From Lophius americanus (lineage: Eukaryota > Chordata > Actinopteri > Lophiiformes > Lophiidae), in assembly GCA_037951165.1 (NCBI GenBank), contig JBBDHG010000015.1:11258501-11322500 (forward strand): 64,000 bases of DNA. The letters run 5' to 3'. This document shows positions 1 through 12,300 of this stretch, one piece after another (position 1 is the stretch's first letter; every line of letters begins with the position of its first letter). Made by a program: the position numbers and the translations under genes. Below the pieces are notes generated by a model. The model was not told where the DNA came from. It did no database searches and worked only from the letters and a program-made list of their open reading frames with translations.

Positions 1-487
1 ATGGGCAAGGCTTTAAAGGGATGATCAACACATTTCACCCAGGATGCACACTTCCCTCTCTGCGAAACTTTACAGATCTGATGGAGAAAAAGTACGAGGC
101 AATTTGAGAGCAATTGAAAGACGAACTCGACGATATTAAATGAAAATATCTGGGATACTCACATTCCTCCACTGTAATTCCTAACTATATATTTTTAAGA
201 ATGTTCTCCTCATCTCATGGAAGGAAGGAGGGAGATTGTGTTTACGTGTTAGGTTTGTGTAAGCGTTACTAATAATTAATTCAAAATGTATTTTACTGTA
301 AGGTGAAGGTGAGGGAGAGAGAGAAGGGGTGGAGGGAACAGAGAAAAACAAATAGTAAAGGAGAAGAGACAATGTTTGTTACAGAGAGTTGATTGAGAAT
401 GCACTAACTTTAATTATTCCTGTTAGAAAAATTCCAGTGTTACGGAATTTACACAATTTTTACTTCAAGACTATTTGGTTTGACCAA

Positions 488-1292
488 TAAACGTAAGGCT
501 GCACAATTTTTTGATATACTTCCTGAAAGTGCATTTGTTTTGACATTATTTATGTCGTTGTTGAATTACTAAACCCGGTTAACTGAGGTAAAAAAAAGGT
601 GGATAACTTATCTTTGAGTGCGAACAGATGCTCACTCTGCCTCAAATTTGGGGAGGTTAAAAAGTCGGACAAAAACTGAAAGACTGTGATAGTGACTCTG
701 GGGGTTGGTGAATGGCTGTTTGAACGGTGTTTCCTTGGATTCTGAACTGCCATAAAGAGATATTACGTAAGTCCCCCTTATTCCAAATAAAAATTTTCAA
801 TTTCTAATTGAGATCTGAACCACAGCATAGAGTCTGTTATTGATATAAACTCTCAAAAAATAAGTGGGAAAGTAAGAAATAATGAACGGTAGAAGCACAT
901 CAAAGAGAAACCACCAGGAGCCTTGGTAGACCGACGCCGTCGGAAATGAAAAAGCACTGGAAAACATTGCAGGTTCTAAGCTTAGATCCCACAACAACAA
1001 ATCTCATTTGTCATTGAAACTGATTTAGTGCACACTATAGAGACGGATATTATTGCAATTCAAGCAATAAACAGGCTGTTTTTTTTAAAAAGGGGAACAA
1101 TTAGTTCTTCATGCAATAAACCGTCGTATTTTCTGTTTTGTTAAGTAATATTGCTCTTCAACAAAGCAAAAGTGATTTAATTTCAAAAATACCAGAGCAT
1201 GCAATATTTCTTATTCGATTACTCGATTAATTACCAGAATAATCGATAGAATACTGGATTACTAAAATAACCAGTTACTGCAGCCCTAGAGC
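488..1292. repeat. hAT-like DNA transposon relic, tentative
   Basis: The right end reads as a degenerate run of ATCGATTA-type words finishing in TACTGCAGCCCTAG. This resembles the right terminus of fish hAT-type non-autonomous elements, whose ends pair as AGGGCTGCA / TGCAGCCCT. Near 491-503 the word AAGGCTGCACAA could be the matching left end. Nothing coding was recognised between the two. The assignment rests on memory of such termini, so the left boundary is weak. Confidence 0.35.
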
Positions 1293-1587
1293 TTTTATTG
1301 ACTTTCATTAGGTAGATTTCACCCCCTTGGAGGAAGAAAACTGGTTTGGAACTTGCGACTTTCCCAGATTGGCATGTATAGATTTGAATTTACACTTCAG
1401 GATCTATTCATGGAGACACCCTATTAATTTACAAACATGTTTGATATATAGGATATAAAATCTGGATTATTACGTAATTACTTCCTGAGCAAGACCACTA
1501 ACACTAATGACAAACCTCTCTTGGAAGCTGGCAGGGCTGCTTACAACTGTAAACAGTCTAGTCCTTGAGGCTAGCATTAGCTAGCAC

Positions 1588-1640
1588 ACTTATAATAATA
1601 ATAATAAATTTAATTTATATCGCGCTTTACATTTCTTTTA
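1588..1640 (-). repeat. 3' tail of an L2-like LINE, minus orientation
   Basis: An (AAT)n run is followed by AAATTTAATTTATATCGCG and CTTTACATTTC. The same arrangement occurs at 33849-33912 and 42263-42330, and in reverse orientation at 14424-14485 and 15858-15926. This is the short (ATT)n-tailed 3' end typical of a 5'-truncated LINE. It is more diverged than the other copies. Confidence 0.4.
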
Positions 1641-2243
1641 CACTACTGATAACAGATATGATATGGACAGTTAAAATCTCACTTCCAGTTCATGGCACTT
1701 AATAATTAATAGCATGAAAATGTTATTTACATTCTGATGTCAGTGTTGCTCGATTTAGACAACTTTGTAATTCATAGAATTTATTCATGTCATACAAATC
1801 CATGTGCTTGACTCTTTTGTCCCTTTAACTTCTAATGGGACACGGAGAGCAATATGACAAAACAGAATACATAGAATCAATACATAATTAATGTATTGAG
1901 TCTATGATCGTTTCATATTTCTATTGTATTTTCCACTGTCATATATATTTGTTTTGGTAAACCTCTATCAGGTAGTTAATTAAGGGAAAAATGTGCGGGA
2001 GAAATTTATCTCGATTCAAGAAGAAAAAAAAAAAGATACTCGTTTTATTGATAATTGCCCAGCGCTTCAGTGACATGACTTGAAACTCTGAGAATAATAA
2101 TGATATTAAAAATAATAAACTTTCCTTTATTTATAGAATGTTACACAGAACATACATAAAGTATAGCGTCGGGAAATTCTGCAAATCTGCATTTACATGT
2201 TATTTGAGTCTTACCTGGATTGAAGAGTTTTGATGGTGCTTTA

Positions 2244-2300
2244 GGACAGGGATGTCAAACTCAATCAAAGAGTGGGCCAAAATTAATCCACATCCAAATC
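2244..2300. repeat. hAT-like terminal fragment
   Basis: The words ACAGGGATGTCAAACTCA and GTGGGCCAAAA resemble the end of a common fish hAT-type element beginning CAGGGGTGTCAAACTC. The element then fades into AT-rich sequence, and no transposase coding is visible. Confidence 0.35.
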
Positions 2301-3499
2301 ATAACAGCACTCAAATTGGCAATGTTTAATCTGAGTTATGATGACAATTTATTCTTGTTTTATTTACTAATTTTTTTATAGAATTCCGAACAAACCAAGC
2401 AAATACAAATTACACATAAAATTCTAAATGGATCAGCCTAACTAATTATTATGTTTCCCTCTCTACCAGCAATTTCATCGAATCATTTCCAATAAAATGT
2501 TTTTTTTTTATTGAAAGGGATCAACAACAGCCAAAAAATATATATTTTTCAAGTCAGAAATTACATCTACAATCAATCGGTTTTTAATTAACAATTTCAA
2601 CAAAGAGAACCTTGGATAACCCTTGGTAAATGGCTGGGCTGATTTAGCCATTTATTTCTCCTGCCACTATAAAACCGTAAGAGTCTATTTTTACTGTTTT
2701 ACTATGTATATATTCCAGGTGCGTTTTACATTAAATGAAAACAACTTCAGGTTTTCTTGTTTTTAACCCAACAGCAGTGACACTTTATGAACAGCTGGAG
2801 GACCTGAACATATTCATCAATTCAGTAGAAAAACAAGTTTTCCATTTACTAATGCACACCTTTGGCTTACTAATACGTTTAGTTCACCCATATCCCCTCA
2901 CAGGCTCCATCCAGTCTCTTCTAAGGATTAGCCTTAATTTTATTAGAGTGACTGGACAAATTAAATCTGTCCAGAGGAGAGGAGCAGAAGGATGCGCTGG
3001 CGCTTTTGATTGATGCACTGGCTATTGCAGTGCATCCTGGGATTCGTAGTATCTGTGGTGTTTGTGCTGCATGCCAGTTATTATGAGTTTGACATTTGTG
3101 GTTTAGGGCATTCCTTTTATGGGTATATTTCTCCATTAGACAGCGCAGATAGCTGACAATCGTCGACCACTTGGAGCGTGAGATATGGACAAAAATAAAC
3201 TCTGATTTTGTTGATAACATTAATAAGATAATGTTTTTTAACCTTCAAAATGTATTTACAATTTTTATATTGGACTGCAACTTGCCTTCTGATAATAAAA
3301 GCGGAAACAGGTTGACTTAAACATTTTTCCTGAAAAAACAAAACAGTAACAGTTTATGTTACTTGCAACATTCAAGTAAGAACCTCAAATTGTAAATCAC
3401 TGAAACCACTGTAACAAATCTGCTCTAAGATGAATTGTGCAACCTACAAGCGGCAACAAAAAATACATAGCTCAAAGACACCCAATAATCATGTCCACC

Positions 3500-3830
3500 T
3501 GCTTTGGTGAAAATGAAAATAACAACTGGTGGACAGGATTGGCAACAGCAAGACACCCCCAAAGGGGAATGGTTCTGCAGATAGGGACCACAGACAATTT
3601 CTCTCTCCTCATCCTTCTGGACTGACTCTTGTTTTCTGTTCCGCTAGTGTCTTTTTTATTAGCATGATGAGGTACCCGCAGCCCGTTCAGATTGCACAGG
3701 TAGTCCAGCTCCTCCAGAATGGTATGTCTATATGTGCTGCTGCAAGAAGGTTCACTGTGTCTCCAAGAACGGTGTTAAGAGCGTGGAGGGGATACCAGGA
3801 GACGGGATGTTAGTCATATGAGAGCTGGAC
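3500..3830 (+). mobile_element. Truncated Tc1-like transposon relic with HTH coding segment
   Basis: Frame +1 at about 3670-3810 encodes a helix-turn-helix start typical of Tc1-like transposases: residues VVQLLQNGMSICAAARRF, then VSPRTVLRAWRGYQETG. The catalytic DDE part is absent, because unrelated sequence follows after about 3815. The upstream part (GGGGAATGGTTCTGCAG, then a C/T-rich stretch and TGTTCCGCTAGTGTCTTT) recurs at 54345-54480, so both places carry the same family. It is non-functional. Confidence 0.65.
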
Positions 3831-4374
3831 AAAATCGTAGAAGCCACCGTACTGACTGCCGAAGCTTTAGGTCTTTTCTTAGCATTGGTTTGTTTGGAGA
3901 GGGTGAACAAGTTGCTCCATTGTGTCGCCCATAATGGCAACTGACCTTTTGAGCAATATCTACCTTTTGAAACCCAAGGCCATCAGCGTAAACATCAGAA
4001 TGATACACTTCTTGCAATCAAATCTAAAGGATATACAACATACCGCTCTTGCTGCATGACACAATTGAAGCAAATTGAAAATGAAAAGTTTAACCATGAA
4101 TGTGAAATGCAGTTTTAATATATATATATTTTTTCAAATTTAAAATTGACCTTCTCAACTAATCATTTCCTAAATCTTGATATGGAAAAGATGCACAAAC
4201 AGTTTTTATATGAGCAGGAGAGGTTTGCACGATGGGCAGTCATGGTCTATGTTTACATTCACACCGTTGTCCAGGCTTTTCTCGGTTTACAATAATGTTG
4301 TGTGCTTTTGAAATAAGTAGTTTCCTTCTACCTGTGAAAATACATTTTTGTTTTCTTCTTTTACAGATATCTGC

Positions 4375-7300
4375 ATGTTAACAGCTATGGATCCTCACAA
4401 TATGGACCTCACAATACCTTGTGATTCTACCAAAAACTGCAGCATATCAATAACAGAGGATGAAAAAGAGAAGGTAAAAAGATTTGTCTACAAGCATTTC
4501 AGAGAAGCGACGGATGGGTCACTGTTCAACAATGCAGCAGATCCCTCCATTAAGGAACATGGGAGTGCCACCAAAAAACTCTCTCTGAACAAAGCCCACT
4601 GTAAAATTCAGCAAGGAGCTGTTTTCTCCGGAAAAATTTTGAGTTTTGGATGCTCCGTGTGTAGAGATAATTTTACATATAGCCCCAATGATCTTCTCAA
4701 ACATTTTAGAGCAGCTCATAAAGAAACCCTTCCTACGTACCCTTGTGACCTGTGTGGGTTTGTCACAAACGAGTTCCCTGCTCTTCAACGCCATCGGATT
4801 GAACACAGGAATACTCTGGTTACATGTGAGCTTTGCAATGATGATATTCAATACTCTCTGCTTTTGCTTACGAGACACTACATCATGTGCCACAGTCGAA
4901 ATGGACAGTTTAACTGTGACTTTTGTGACTTTACAACTCTGGATGCAGGTACATTTGTCCAACACATTCATCATCACAATGAGAGTCCATGGAAGTGTTC
5001 CAAATGCAGGAATATCAGCCTGAATGAAGAGGATCACCATAAGCACATGAAAGCTCACTCGGGTACATTCCCATTCACTTGCCAGATCTGTGGATACGGT
5101 GCAGCAAGAAGTGATAGCCTCACAAAACATGTGGCAGCTGTTCACAAAACGGAAACCGAAAAGAGGAATTTAGGGAATACTATAGATGATGGCAGCACTC
5201 CAGCAAATTCACCCTCAAGCTTAAAACTTTTGCTTAAAAAGAGTGGCGAGTCACAGGAGCCTGAGAGGGTCTCAAAGCTGAACAGTCTTTCTGGAAGTTT
5301 ACCAACCCAAAATGGCAGACAGATCAAACCAGATATATCGTTAGAGGAGGTCCACCTCTTTGGGGATGGAACTCTAGCAAAAAAAGACAACAGAAATGTG
5401 ATCAAAACCACACAAAATACAGAGCAGTTAATGCCTGACATTTTGGAAGAGTTTGACAGCTCTTCAAGTTCTGATGCATCAACTCACAGCAGTCCTAATG
5501 GACTCACTGTTCTAATGGTTAAGAACAAAATATCACTTCCTCCCAATTGTACTACCAAAGTAATGGGATTTAAAATGGTTGATGGAAAAAAACATTTAGT
5601 ACTCAAAGTAATACCAACAGCAAAACAAGATGCATATAGACAAAACCACTCCTCCCTTGAGGATGTGGTCTCTGTTGTAACAGATAAAAGTAATGAGACG
5701 ATCGAAAATGGAGAATGCTCTGATAGCGGGAGCTCAACATCACATTCTATTCAGATGAATCAAGATGACATTATGGCAGTAAAAGTTAAGATTGAGGAGG
5801 AAGAAACTGTGGTTTGCAACCTTGATGCCGGACCACATAGAGGTGATGTTGGGAAAGAAACTAATCCTTCACTTAATGGGTCTTCACCTCATGTAGATAG
5901 AATATATCCCACATCAAATCAGTTTGATCTTGAGGATGACCAAAGTTATAAAACAGCCTGCTCAGAGAAAAGCATGTCAGACTGTAACCCCAAATTTAAT
6001 TCTAATACTAACAGTCATAGTGGTTCAAATATCAGTCATATTTCCAGTGGTGTATCGTCACCTCCGAAAATTGTTCCGGACACATTGCTTTCCAAACCAA
6101 TCTCCAATGAATCAATTGAAAACAATTCGACTTCAGATGAGTCATCAAGTACTGATATAGTTTCTGACAAACACGATTGCACCTTATCCTTAAATGCAAC
6201 GGAAAATGATGACCAATTTTCTCAGAGTACTCCGAAAAAGGTAAGCCCTAATAGGGTTAGGACTCAGATAAAACATAGAAATGGCAGACAAAACTTTAGA
6301 AATCTTTTGACAAGTCCGGTACCTAGATCAGAATCATCCCCAACCAGGTCCAGTAGACGCAGAGAAAGTGCTTTTGGCACAAAACATTCACCAAGCCAAG
6401 AAGTATTTACTTTTCATAATTATTCCAAAGAAAAATTCAGCCCCTCACCTACCAGAACCCAAAGCTCTGATGATATGTATGGTCATTCAGCAAACAAAGG
6501 AAGTATTTGCGATTCACCACAGTTTAGCTTGACATTAGCAGAGTCTCCAGAACCATTCACAGAGCGTGGCGACGAAGAAAGGTTAACTCAAGAAAGCTAT
6601 TCGGAAGACCTCGAGAAAGTGCCTAATAATGATATCGAAGTTGATGAGTGCATAGTTGAAGAACCTACAACTGAGGGTGAAAATCCTGAGTCAGTTCTCC
6701 AAGACTTTAATATTATTAAAGTTGAGGAGGATAGCATTCCTATATCCAACAATCAATCAGAAAAAAACAGTAACTCAACTTGCTTGGGTAATTTTGTCGA
6801 GAAACATTCAGATGCCATCATTAATCAACAACTTAGTAAGGAAAAAGTCAGACCTTCGACTGCAAGTAATGATTCTTTAAAACAGAAAAAAACAACTCTA
6901 CGAATTCTTCAATTACCAGAAGGCAAGCAGCCTGTGCTCTTAAGGACTACTGAGAACAGATTTGCCATGCCAGTGCAGGTCAAGTCCACTCCAGGTTTCA
7001 AACTCATTACCAATTCTGCAAATCCTCAGATCAATGTATCTTACATGACGCCAGTGTCAGAAAGGTTAAATAAACCTTCTGGCATATGCCTTACTCCAAA
7101 CAGCAACAGGATAAGTGTGGCAGCACCAAAAGTAGGAGTTGTTGAAAAAGGGACAGCACCTCTAACTGTTGTTCAACCAGGTGCTAACACCACATCAAAT
7201 CACTATTTAATCAACAGCTCAGGTTTTAAGGGGCCTGTAATCCTTTCAAGCACACCACACAACACACCTACAGACAAAATTTCAAAGACTCAGCAAACTT

Positions 7301-8484
7301 GTTACTTACTACAGAGGTCCGTTCCATTTGTCCAGACCGCCAGCGCTCCTGGCAACAAATTGGCAAGCACACAACTCCCATCAAACACAAGGCCAATTCT
7401 GGCCATGCCTGTGAGCACTGCAGACAAACACAATACTCTGCAGACTGGTCGTCAGGCATTTTTGCTTCGATATATTTCTCCATCCAAATCAGGCCTACTG
7501 ATGAACAACCAAGATGCAAAGAGTGTGGCTCAGTGTAACCAAACAAATGACAGTCTTGGAAACAAAGTCATATTTAAAATTGTCACACCTAACGGGAGCC
7601 TTCTTACAAGTGGCGCTTCCACCTCAAGCAGTCAGCCTTTATTTTTGGCCACCAGGCCACAGACTCAGTGTATTCTTGTGTCTTCAAACAATGCCAATGC
7701 AAATGCCTCCCATGGAGTTAAGAGATTAATCACCATACAAAATTCACCACAGGGAAATGTCAAGGAATTTTCAATTTTACCCTCTCAGATGAATATGAAG
7801 GTACCACAGTGTGAAACAGAAAAACCTGCCCTTGCCCCAAGGCCAATAAGGCCTCCAAGCCAAAGGAAAAGGAGCAGGAATCGATCATTTGATGAGCTTC
7901 CAGCAGCGATGCATAAAGCTAGAAGACACACAAATAGAGGGCTGTCGGAAAAAGAGACAACAATGTTATGGAAGCCTGTGGCCAAAAATGTTGAAAGGAC
8001 TTTGAGACTTGCCCCATTCAGCTCCGTACAGCAAGTCAGATGCCCTCGTAGATACCAACCTGTTGTTGTGCTCAATCATCCAGATGCTGAAATACCTGAA
8101 GTGGCAAATATCATGAAGATAGTTAAGAAGTATAAAGGTGCTGTTAGTAAGGTCTCTCTGTCTCAGAAAACAGTCCAAGCTCTCTCTGAACTTGATGCTT
8201 TAGAGCAGAATTCCTTGACCAAAGGTGCGTCAGTTCACAGCAAACTTCAAAGACCTCGATCACTTCAGAGTTCTGTCCAGGAGCGATTCCTCTTGAAAAT
8301 GAAATTCAGGAAAAAAAGCAAAAAAAGGTACCAGGTTGTGAGAACCTCTTCAGGCTGTACACAAGAACCTGTCGTGTTTGACTGCTGGTTTTGTGGGCGC
8401 CTCTTCAAAAGCCAAGAAGATTGGATTGGGCATGGCCAGCGGCACCTCATGGAGGCAACTAGAGATTGGAATAAACTTTTCTGA
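4375..8484 (+). CDS. znf518a: Zinc finger protein 518A (znf518a)
   Basis: One large coding exon encodes about 1369 residues; human ZNF518A is a little under 1500. The exon starts after the acceptor ttacag at 4361-4366. I chose the first ATG inside it (4375); a second in-frame ATG lies at 4387. Residues roughly 92-257 hold a run of about six C2H2 fingers, including CSVCRDNFTYSPNDLLKHF and CDLCGFVTNEFPALQRH. The last 36 residues hold a lone C-terminal finger (CWFCGRLFKSQEDWIGHGQ) ending in RHLMEATRDWN, the hallmark of the ZNF518 family. The block CPRRYQPVVVLNHPDAE near residue 1225 favours ZNF518A over ZNF518B. The middle is long, Ser/Asn-rich and probably disordered, with psi-K-x-E SUMO-type motifs (VKIE, IKVE). 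The family is nuclear and linked to transcriptional repression and G9a; that role is known for relatives and not shown here. The identity rests on remembered human sequence. Confidence 0.93.
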   Translation: MLTAMDPHNMDLTIPCDSTKNCSISITEDEKEKVKRFVYKHFREATDGSLFNNAADPSIKEHGSATKKLSLNKAHCKIQQGAVFSGKILSFGCSVCRDNFTYSPNDLLKHFRAAHKETLPTYPCDLCGFVTNEFPALQRHRIEHRNTLVTCELCNDDIQYSLLLLTRHYIMCHSRNGQFNCDFCDFTTLDAGTFVQHIHHHNESPWKCSKCRNISLNEEDHHKHMKAHSGTFPFTCQICGYGAARSDSLTKHVAAVHKTETEKRNLGNTIDDGSTPANSPSSLKLLLKKSGESQEPERVSKLNSLSGSLPTQNGRQIKPDISLEEVHLFGDGTLAKKDNRNVIKTTQNTEQLMPDILEEFDSSSSSDASTHSSPNGLTVLMVKNKISLPPNCTTKVMGFKMVDGKKHLVLKVIPTAKQDAYRQNHSSLEDVVSVVTDKSNETIENGECSDSGSSTSHSIQMNQDDIMAVKVKIEEEETVVCNLDAGPHRGDVGKETNPSLNGSSPHVDRIYPTSNQFDLEDDQSYKTACSEKSMSDCNPKFNSNTNSHSGSNISHISSGVSSPPKIVPDTLLSKPISNESIENNSTSDESSSTDIVSDKHDCTLSLNATENDDQFSQSTPKKVSPNRVRTQIKHRNGRQNFRNLLTSPVPRSESSPTRSSRRRESAFGTKHSPSQEVFTFHNYSKEKFSPSPTRTQSSDDMYGHSANKGSICDSPQFSLTLAESPEPFTERGDEERLTQESYSEDLEKVPNNDIEVDECIVEEPTTEGENPESVLQDFNIIKVEEDSIPISNNQSEKNSNSTCLGNFVEKHSDAIINQQLSKEKVRPSTASNDSLKQKKTTLRILQLPEGKQPVLLRTTENRFAMPVQVKSTPGFKLITNSANPQINVSYMTPVSERLNKPSGICLTPNSNRISVAAPKVGVVEKGTAPLTVVQPGANTTSNHYLINSSGFKGPVILSSTPHNTPTDKISKTQQTCYLLQRSVPFVQTASAPGNKLASTQLPSNTRPILAMPVSTADKHNTLQTGRQAFLLRYISPSKSGLLMNNQDAKSVAQCNQTNDSLGNKVIFKIVTPNGSLLTSGASTSSSQPLFLATRPQTQCILVSSNNANANASHGVKRLITIQNSPQGNVKEFSILPSQMNMKVPQCETEKPALAPRPIRPPSQRKRSRNRSFDELPAAMHKARRHTNRGLSEKETTMLWKPVAKNVERTLRLAPFSSVQQVRCPRRYQPVVVLNHPDAEIPEVANIMKIVKKYKGAVSKVSLSQKTVQALSELDALEQNSLTKGASVHSKLQRPRSLQSSVQERFLLKMKFRKKSKKRYQVVRTSSGCTQEPVVFDCWFCGRLFKSQEDWIGHGQRHLMEATRDWNKLF

Positions 8485-8654
8485 AAGTTTTCTGTCATTT
8501 CTCACCTGTAAATTGATTGATATTCTGTCCTTTTTAGGTGGAACAAAAAGTTGAAGTTGTATATATTTATTTTTTATATTCTGAGGTTGTGAAATTTTTT
8601 TCTGTAAATATATATTCTTATGTGCATCATGGTTCATTTTTCAATGCTTCATAG

Positions 8655-9300
8655 TCTGGGGGGTTAACCAAAAAGTGGGTTTAGTAGAATCTCTTGAGTT
8701 TATTATCCCTGCGCTGAGAGAGACTCTTGGTGTTCTGTTCCAGAAAGCAAGCCAAGTTAGTCAGTTATCACGGTAATGTTGAACCTAACCTGCTCACTGG
8801 CAGGTTTCCTTCAAAAAAGCCTGAGTTTTTTCCTCACTCGTTTGTCGTGTTAATAGATTTAGGTAGGGAAAGGACTGAGAGACCCAGATTGGATTTGCTA
8901 TAATTCCCTGACTTATAAGAATGATATTCTCTAACCGTACCTCTAAATTATCACACACTGTGGATGCGTTTCAAACCCAAGCAAAGTCTCTGCGTTGCTC
9001 TCCTCTCCATTTTTTCCCCCCAAACGTGAACTTCATCGACAACATTAGCCAATATTTGGTGTTAAAGTTGATGAAAAACTACTGGAATAGCCACTGACTG
9101 ATTTTGAAATATTTTTAAAACTTAACAAACTCAGAATTGACTGGTCCAACTCAGATCAGCGGTTCTGCATCGTGAAACATCCTGAAAAGTTTCCCATCTC
9201 AGGGTTGATCAACTCTCAGGGCTCAGGGTTGATCAACTCTCAGGGCTCAGGGTTAAACTCGAGAGTTTTTTGAGCCCGCTTTCTGGAATACACTCTTGGT
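8655..9300. mobile_element. PIF/Harbinger relic, copy 1
   Basis: The left end carries GTGGGTTTAGTAGAATCTC then TTCCAGAAAGCAAGCC. The right end, reverse complemented, gives TTCCAGAAAGCGGGCTC. The interior around 8980-9090 reads as a broken version of a Harbinger transposase segment (SLCVALLSIFS in one frame). Related left ends occur at 14518 and 16110. Near the right end a roughly 29-bp unit containing TTGATCAA is duplicated (9195-9250). It has many stops and is dead. Confidence 0.6.
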
Positions 9301-12300
9301 CAAATAAGTACTGCAAGTTTGATTTCCATCATGCATGCATTGGTAAGGTGGGACTGTGAAGATGGTACACTGTAATAAGGAGAGGACTAGCTGAAAGATA
9401 AGGAACAGTTTGAACAATGTTTGTATACAGAGCTGGTTTACTCAGGTGATTTCATATTATCTGGTTTCTCCTTTTTTGTCAAATTCAAAAAGGCATAGGT
9501 CTATTTTAATGGATATTTGTATTTTTATTATCTTGTCAATGAGGACTGGACAGTGTAAGTGTACTGTATTGGTTTTATTTTTTTTTAGGATTTTGGCAAA
9601 ATCATGTTCAAATTATTGCTTTTTGTTTGTTTTTAACTGCAAATGGCAACATTTCATACTCTTCTATGGTTGCAGTTTCCTTGAAAAATTTTGTAAGCAT
9701 GCATTTGTCAGAACTACAGGTAAGCTTTTTCCCTTGTTAAATGCTTTTTACAGGAAAGAGAAATCTTTTATCTGTAAAACAGGGACATTTTCATGGCTGT
9801 CTGCTTATACTGGAGAAATGCAAATCAGCCCACTCTACAGTCTATGCAGTTGCGATGCAAGATTTTAGTTAGATGTTGCATGTGCTCATGTTATGAATAA
9901 TATTAATCACCATTTCATTTTGACTTTACTGATAAATCCAAAAGGTTCTATTAATTTGCATTTCCATTGTAATTTTTTACTTCATCATTTTAAAAAAAGC
10001 TGGCGCAGGTTGTGATGAAGAGATAGAAGCATGTGACAGAACTCAATAAGATTTGGCGTCCACTCCCAAAATTCTTTGTAAACAAAGATTATTCACTCAC
10101 CATTTGAATTTTACCGGCTATGAGTTATAATGCTCCACATGTCAATACTAAATGATAGCATTGATAGCTACCTAGCTAGGGTTATAATCAAAGATTCTAT
10201 AACAATAATTATTGATTTGTGAATTAACTTCACAAAAAATACATAACTAAATATGCAACTATAGAGAAAAATGCCTGTTGCTATTTTCTAAAAACGCAGG
10301 CGAAACTTGTTTTTTTCTGACAGACCAACAGCCATAGGTATTTATTTCATTATCAAAGTACGGGGAAGGTCAGACATCACAATTTTATTTTCGGTTAGGT
10401 AATTTTTCTGTTGATGAATTAATAGTTTACCTAATACATCCTTTCAGCTTGAGGCTAGAAACATGAATGTAAATACTTCAATAACTAGAATGGTGCTCAA
10501 GGCTTTACAAGTTTTGTGGACCAACCAGTGGATAGGGGGGGTTAAATATTTCAAGAAGAATATTTTTCAATAAAAACTTCTAGGGAAACTACTACTGCCT
10601 TCAACGGCATCAACGCCGGCGGCTGATGTGACACACAGCGCCATTACATAAAAAGTCAATGCAAACCTGTAAAGAGTCCCGAATATATCTCACGCAAACG
10701 GTGTGATACAAATGACCAAATTTGCGTAACTCGTATCAGTTGATGGAGTTGAAATTCTCATATGAGAAATTTGTGCATCACTTACGCGACTGCCCATCAG
10801 TGTTGAAATTCTCCAAACCTTATCTTGTAGACGCTTGTAGGACATTGATGCCGAGGTGAAGGAAGCTTGTTGGAGCTTTTTGTGCTCAACTCCGGACAAT
10901 GTCATGAACCCAGACACTGCAACTTTTGGCTTTCAAACGTATCTGTGAAGTCACAACAAATACAAAACAGCATCTGTTTTTAATGTTTGTGAGTGAAACA
11001 CTGGAAAGAAATTTTGTACATATTGTTCCTGTTTGTTTGCAAGTTTGCGATCACGGCTCTCTGAACAAGCCTCCATTGGCTCAGACTAGCCCTTATTACA
11101 GAACCCACTTCTCCCTCTGCATCTAATACATTCAAAATCAGGTAAAAAAGGCAAGCCACTGAATTTCAAGACAAGTTTCTGAGCAAAAAATTACAGAGTA
11201 ACCATTGGTTTTAATTATGTCTGAGAATATTCACAGGTTCATGAGTGGCTTAGAGGATCCAAGGTATCGTTTACGTGAGTAAAGTGACACGAAAATAAGC
11301 GTAGTGTTTTGTGTGAATGTAGCCTTTTGTATCATCCCCCTCATGAAACACGTTTAAGGAAGTATTTTTTGACGGTAGCTTTACAGCAACTGCAAGAGCA
11401 AAATAAAATTGTTGCTGAGAGTGACGGAAAACAATAATTCTGGTAGAAAAGACAAGAGCATCCGAAGGCTGAGTAAATGTCCTGTGACAACATACGTTAA
11501 GGTTAAATGAAGGTGATTCGTCCCATTCCCGTCCGCTTCTGTGATAAGTAGGCTATAATGTTGAAACGTTTGTAACCATACCACACTCCACAAAATAACC
11601 TTAACCACTACCACCGCACTCTTAACAATGGAAACGTATTAATCTCTGGAACCTGCTGGTAGATTAAAATAATGAAGAAGGAAGGGATCGATTACAAATC
11701 CCAAATCATAAAATCGGGCACAGAATTAAAAAACAAATCAGTATTTTGCGACATTAACTACAGAACATGCACTGAGAGACCTCATACCAAAAAAAAGCAT
11801 TTTTCTACTTTTTCAAACTTGTTGGTTCGATAATAGGTTTCTTCTTACAGTGTAAGACGTTTAATACTTGCAATGCACATGCTCTGTTGACATTTATAAA
11901 GGTAGTTGGAGCTCTTAACATAAACGAACCCATGAGCTTACAACGCTAAAACCCTGCTTTATGCCCACATGTAATGATTTGTTTTAATCAATGTCAATGT
12001 AAAGGAAGCCTTGAAGTATGTTGGTTGTTGACAGATATGCTTTGAACCTTAAGTCTCAGTATCAAACTACAGGCATTTGTTTTATTGCTACAATTGACAT
12101 TTTTTACAGGTGTCAACAGTTGCATCACGTGACGACTGAATCATGGAATGAATGTTTATTATGTTCAATATGCAAAAGTGACTGAAAATGAAAGCCATGC
12201 TTATGTCTATAAATGTTTTTTCCATCCAAAATGGTTTAAGACGTCAGCCTCTTATTACTGAAGCTTCTCACCAGCATTTGCTAAATGTTTATTTAAGTGA

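Larger units (their letters stand above)
1..4366. other. Upstream intergenic region of znf518a
   Basis: No coding region is supported here. Short open frames are AT-rich and lack family resemblance. The stretch holds repeat relics listed separately (hAT-like, L2-like tail, Tc1-like) embedded in unique AT-rich sequence. It ends at a strong splice acceptor, a long pyrimidine run followed by ttttacag at 4358-4366, directly before the znf518a coding exon. The gene therefore has at least one 5' untranslated exon further upstream, which I could not locate and which may lie outside the window. Confidence 0.6.

Noticed and set aside
4519..5145. 208-codon minus-strand open frame inside znf518a
   Set aside because: It is the antisense shadow of the zinc-finger coding sequence.
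9410..9868. 152-codon + strand open frame after znf518a
   Set aside because: AT-rich, Phe/Cys/Leu-biased composition, no family resemblance and no splice or promoter context. Probably chance or 3' untranslated sequence.
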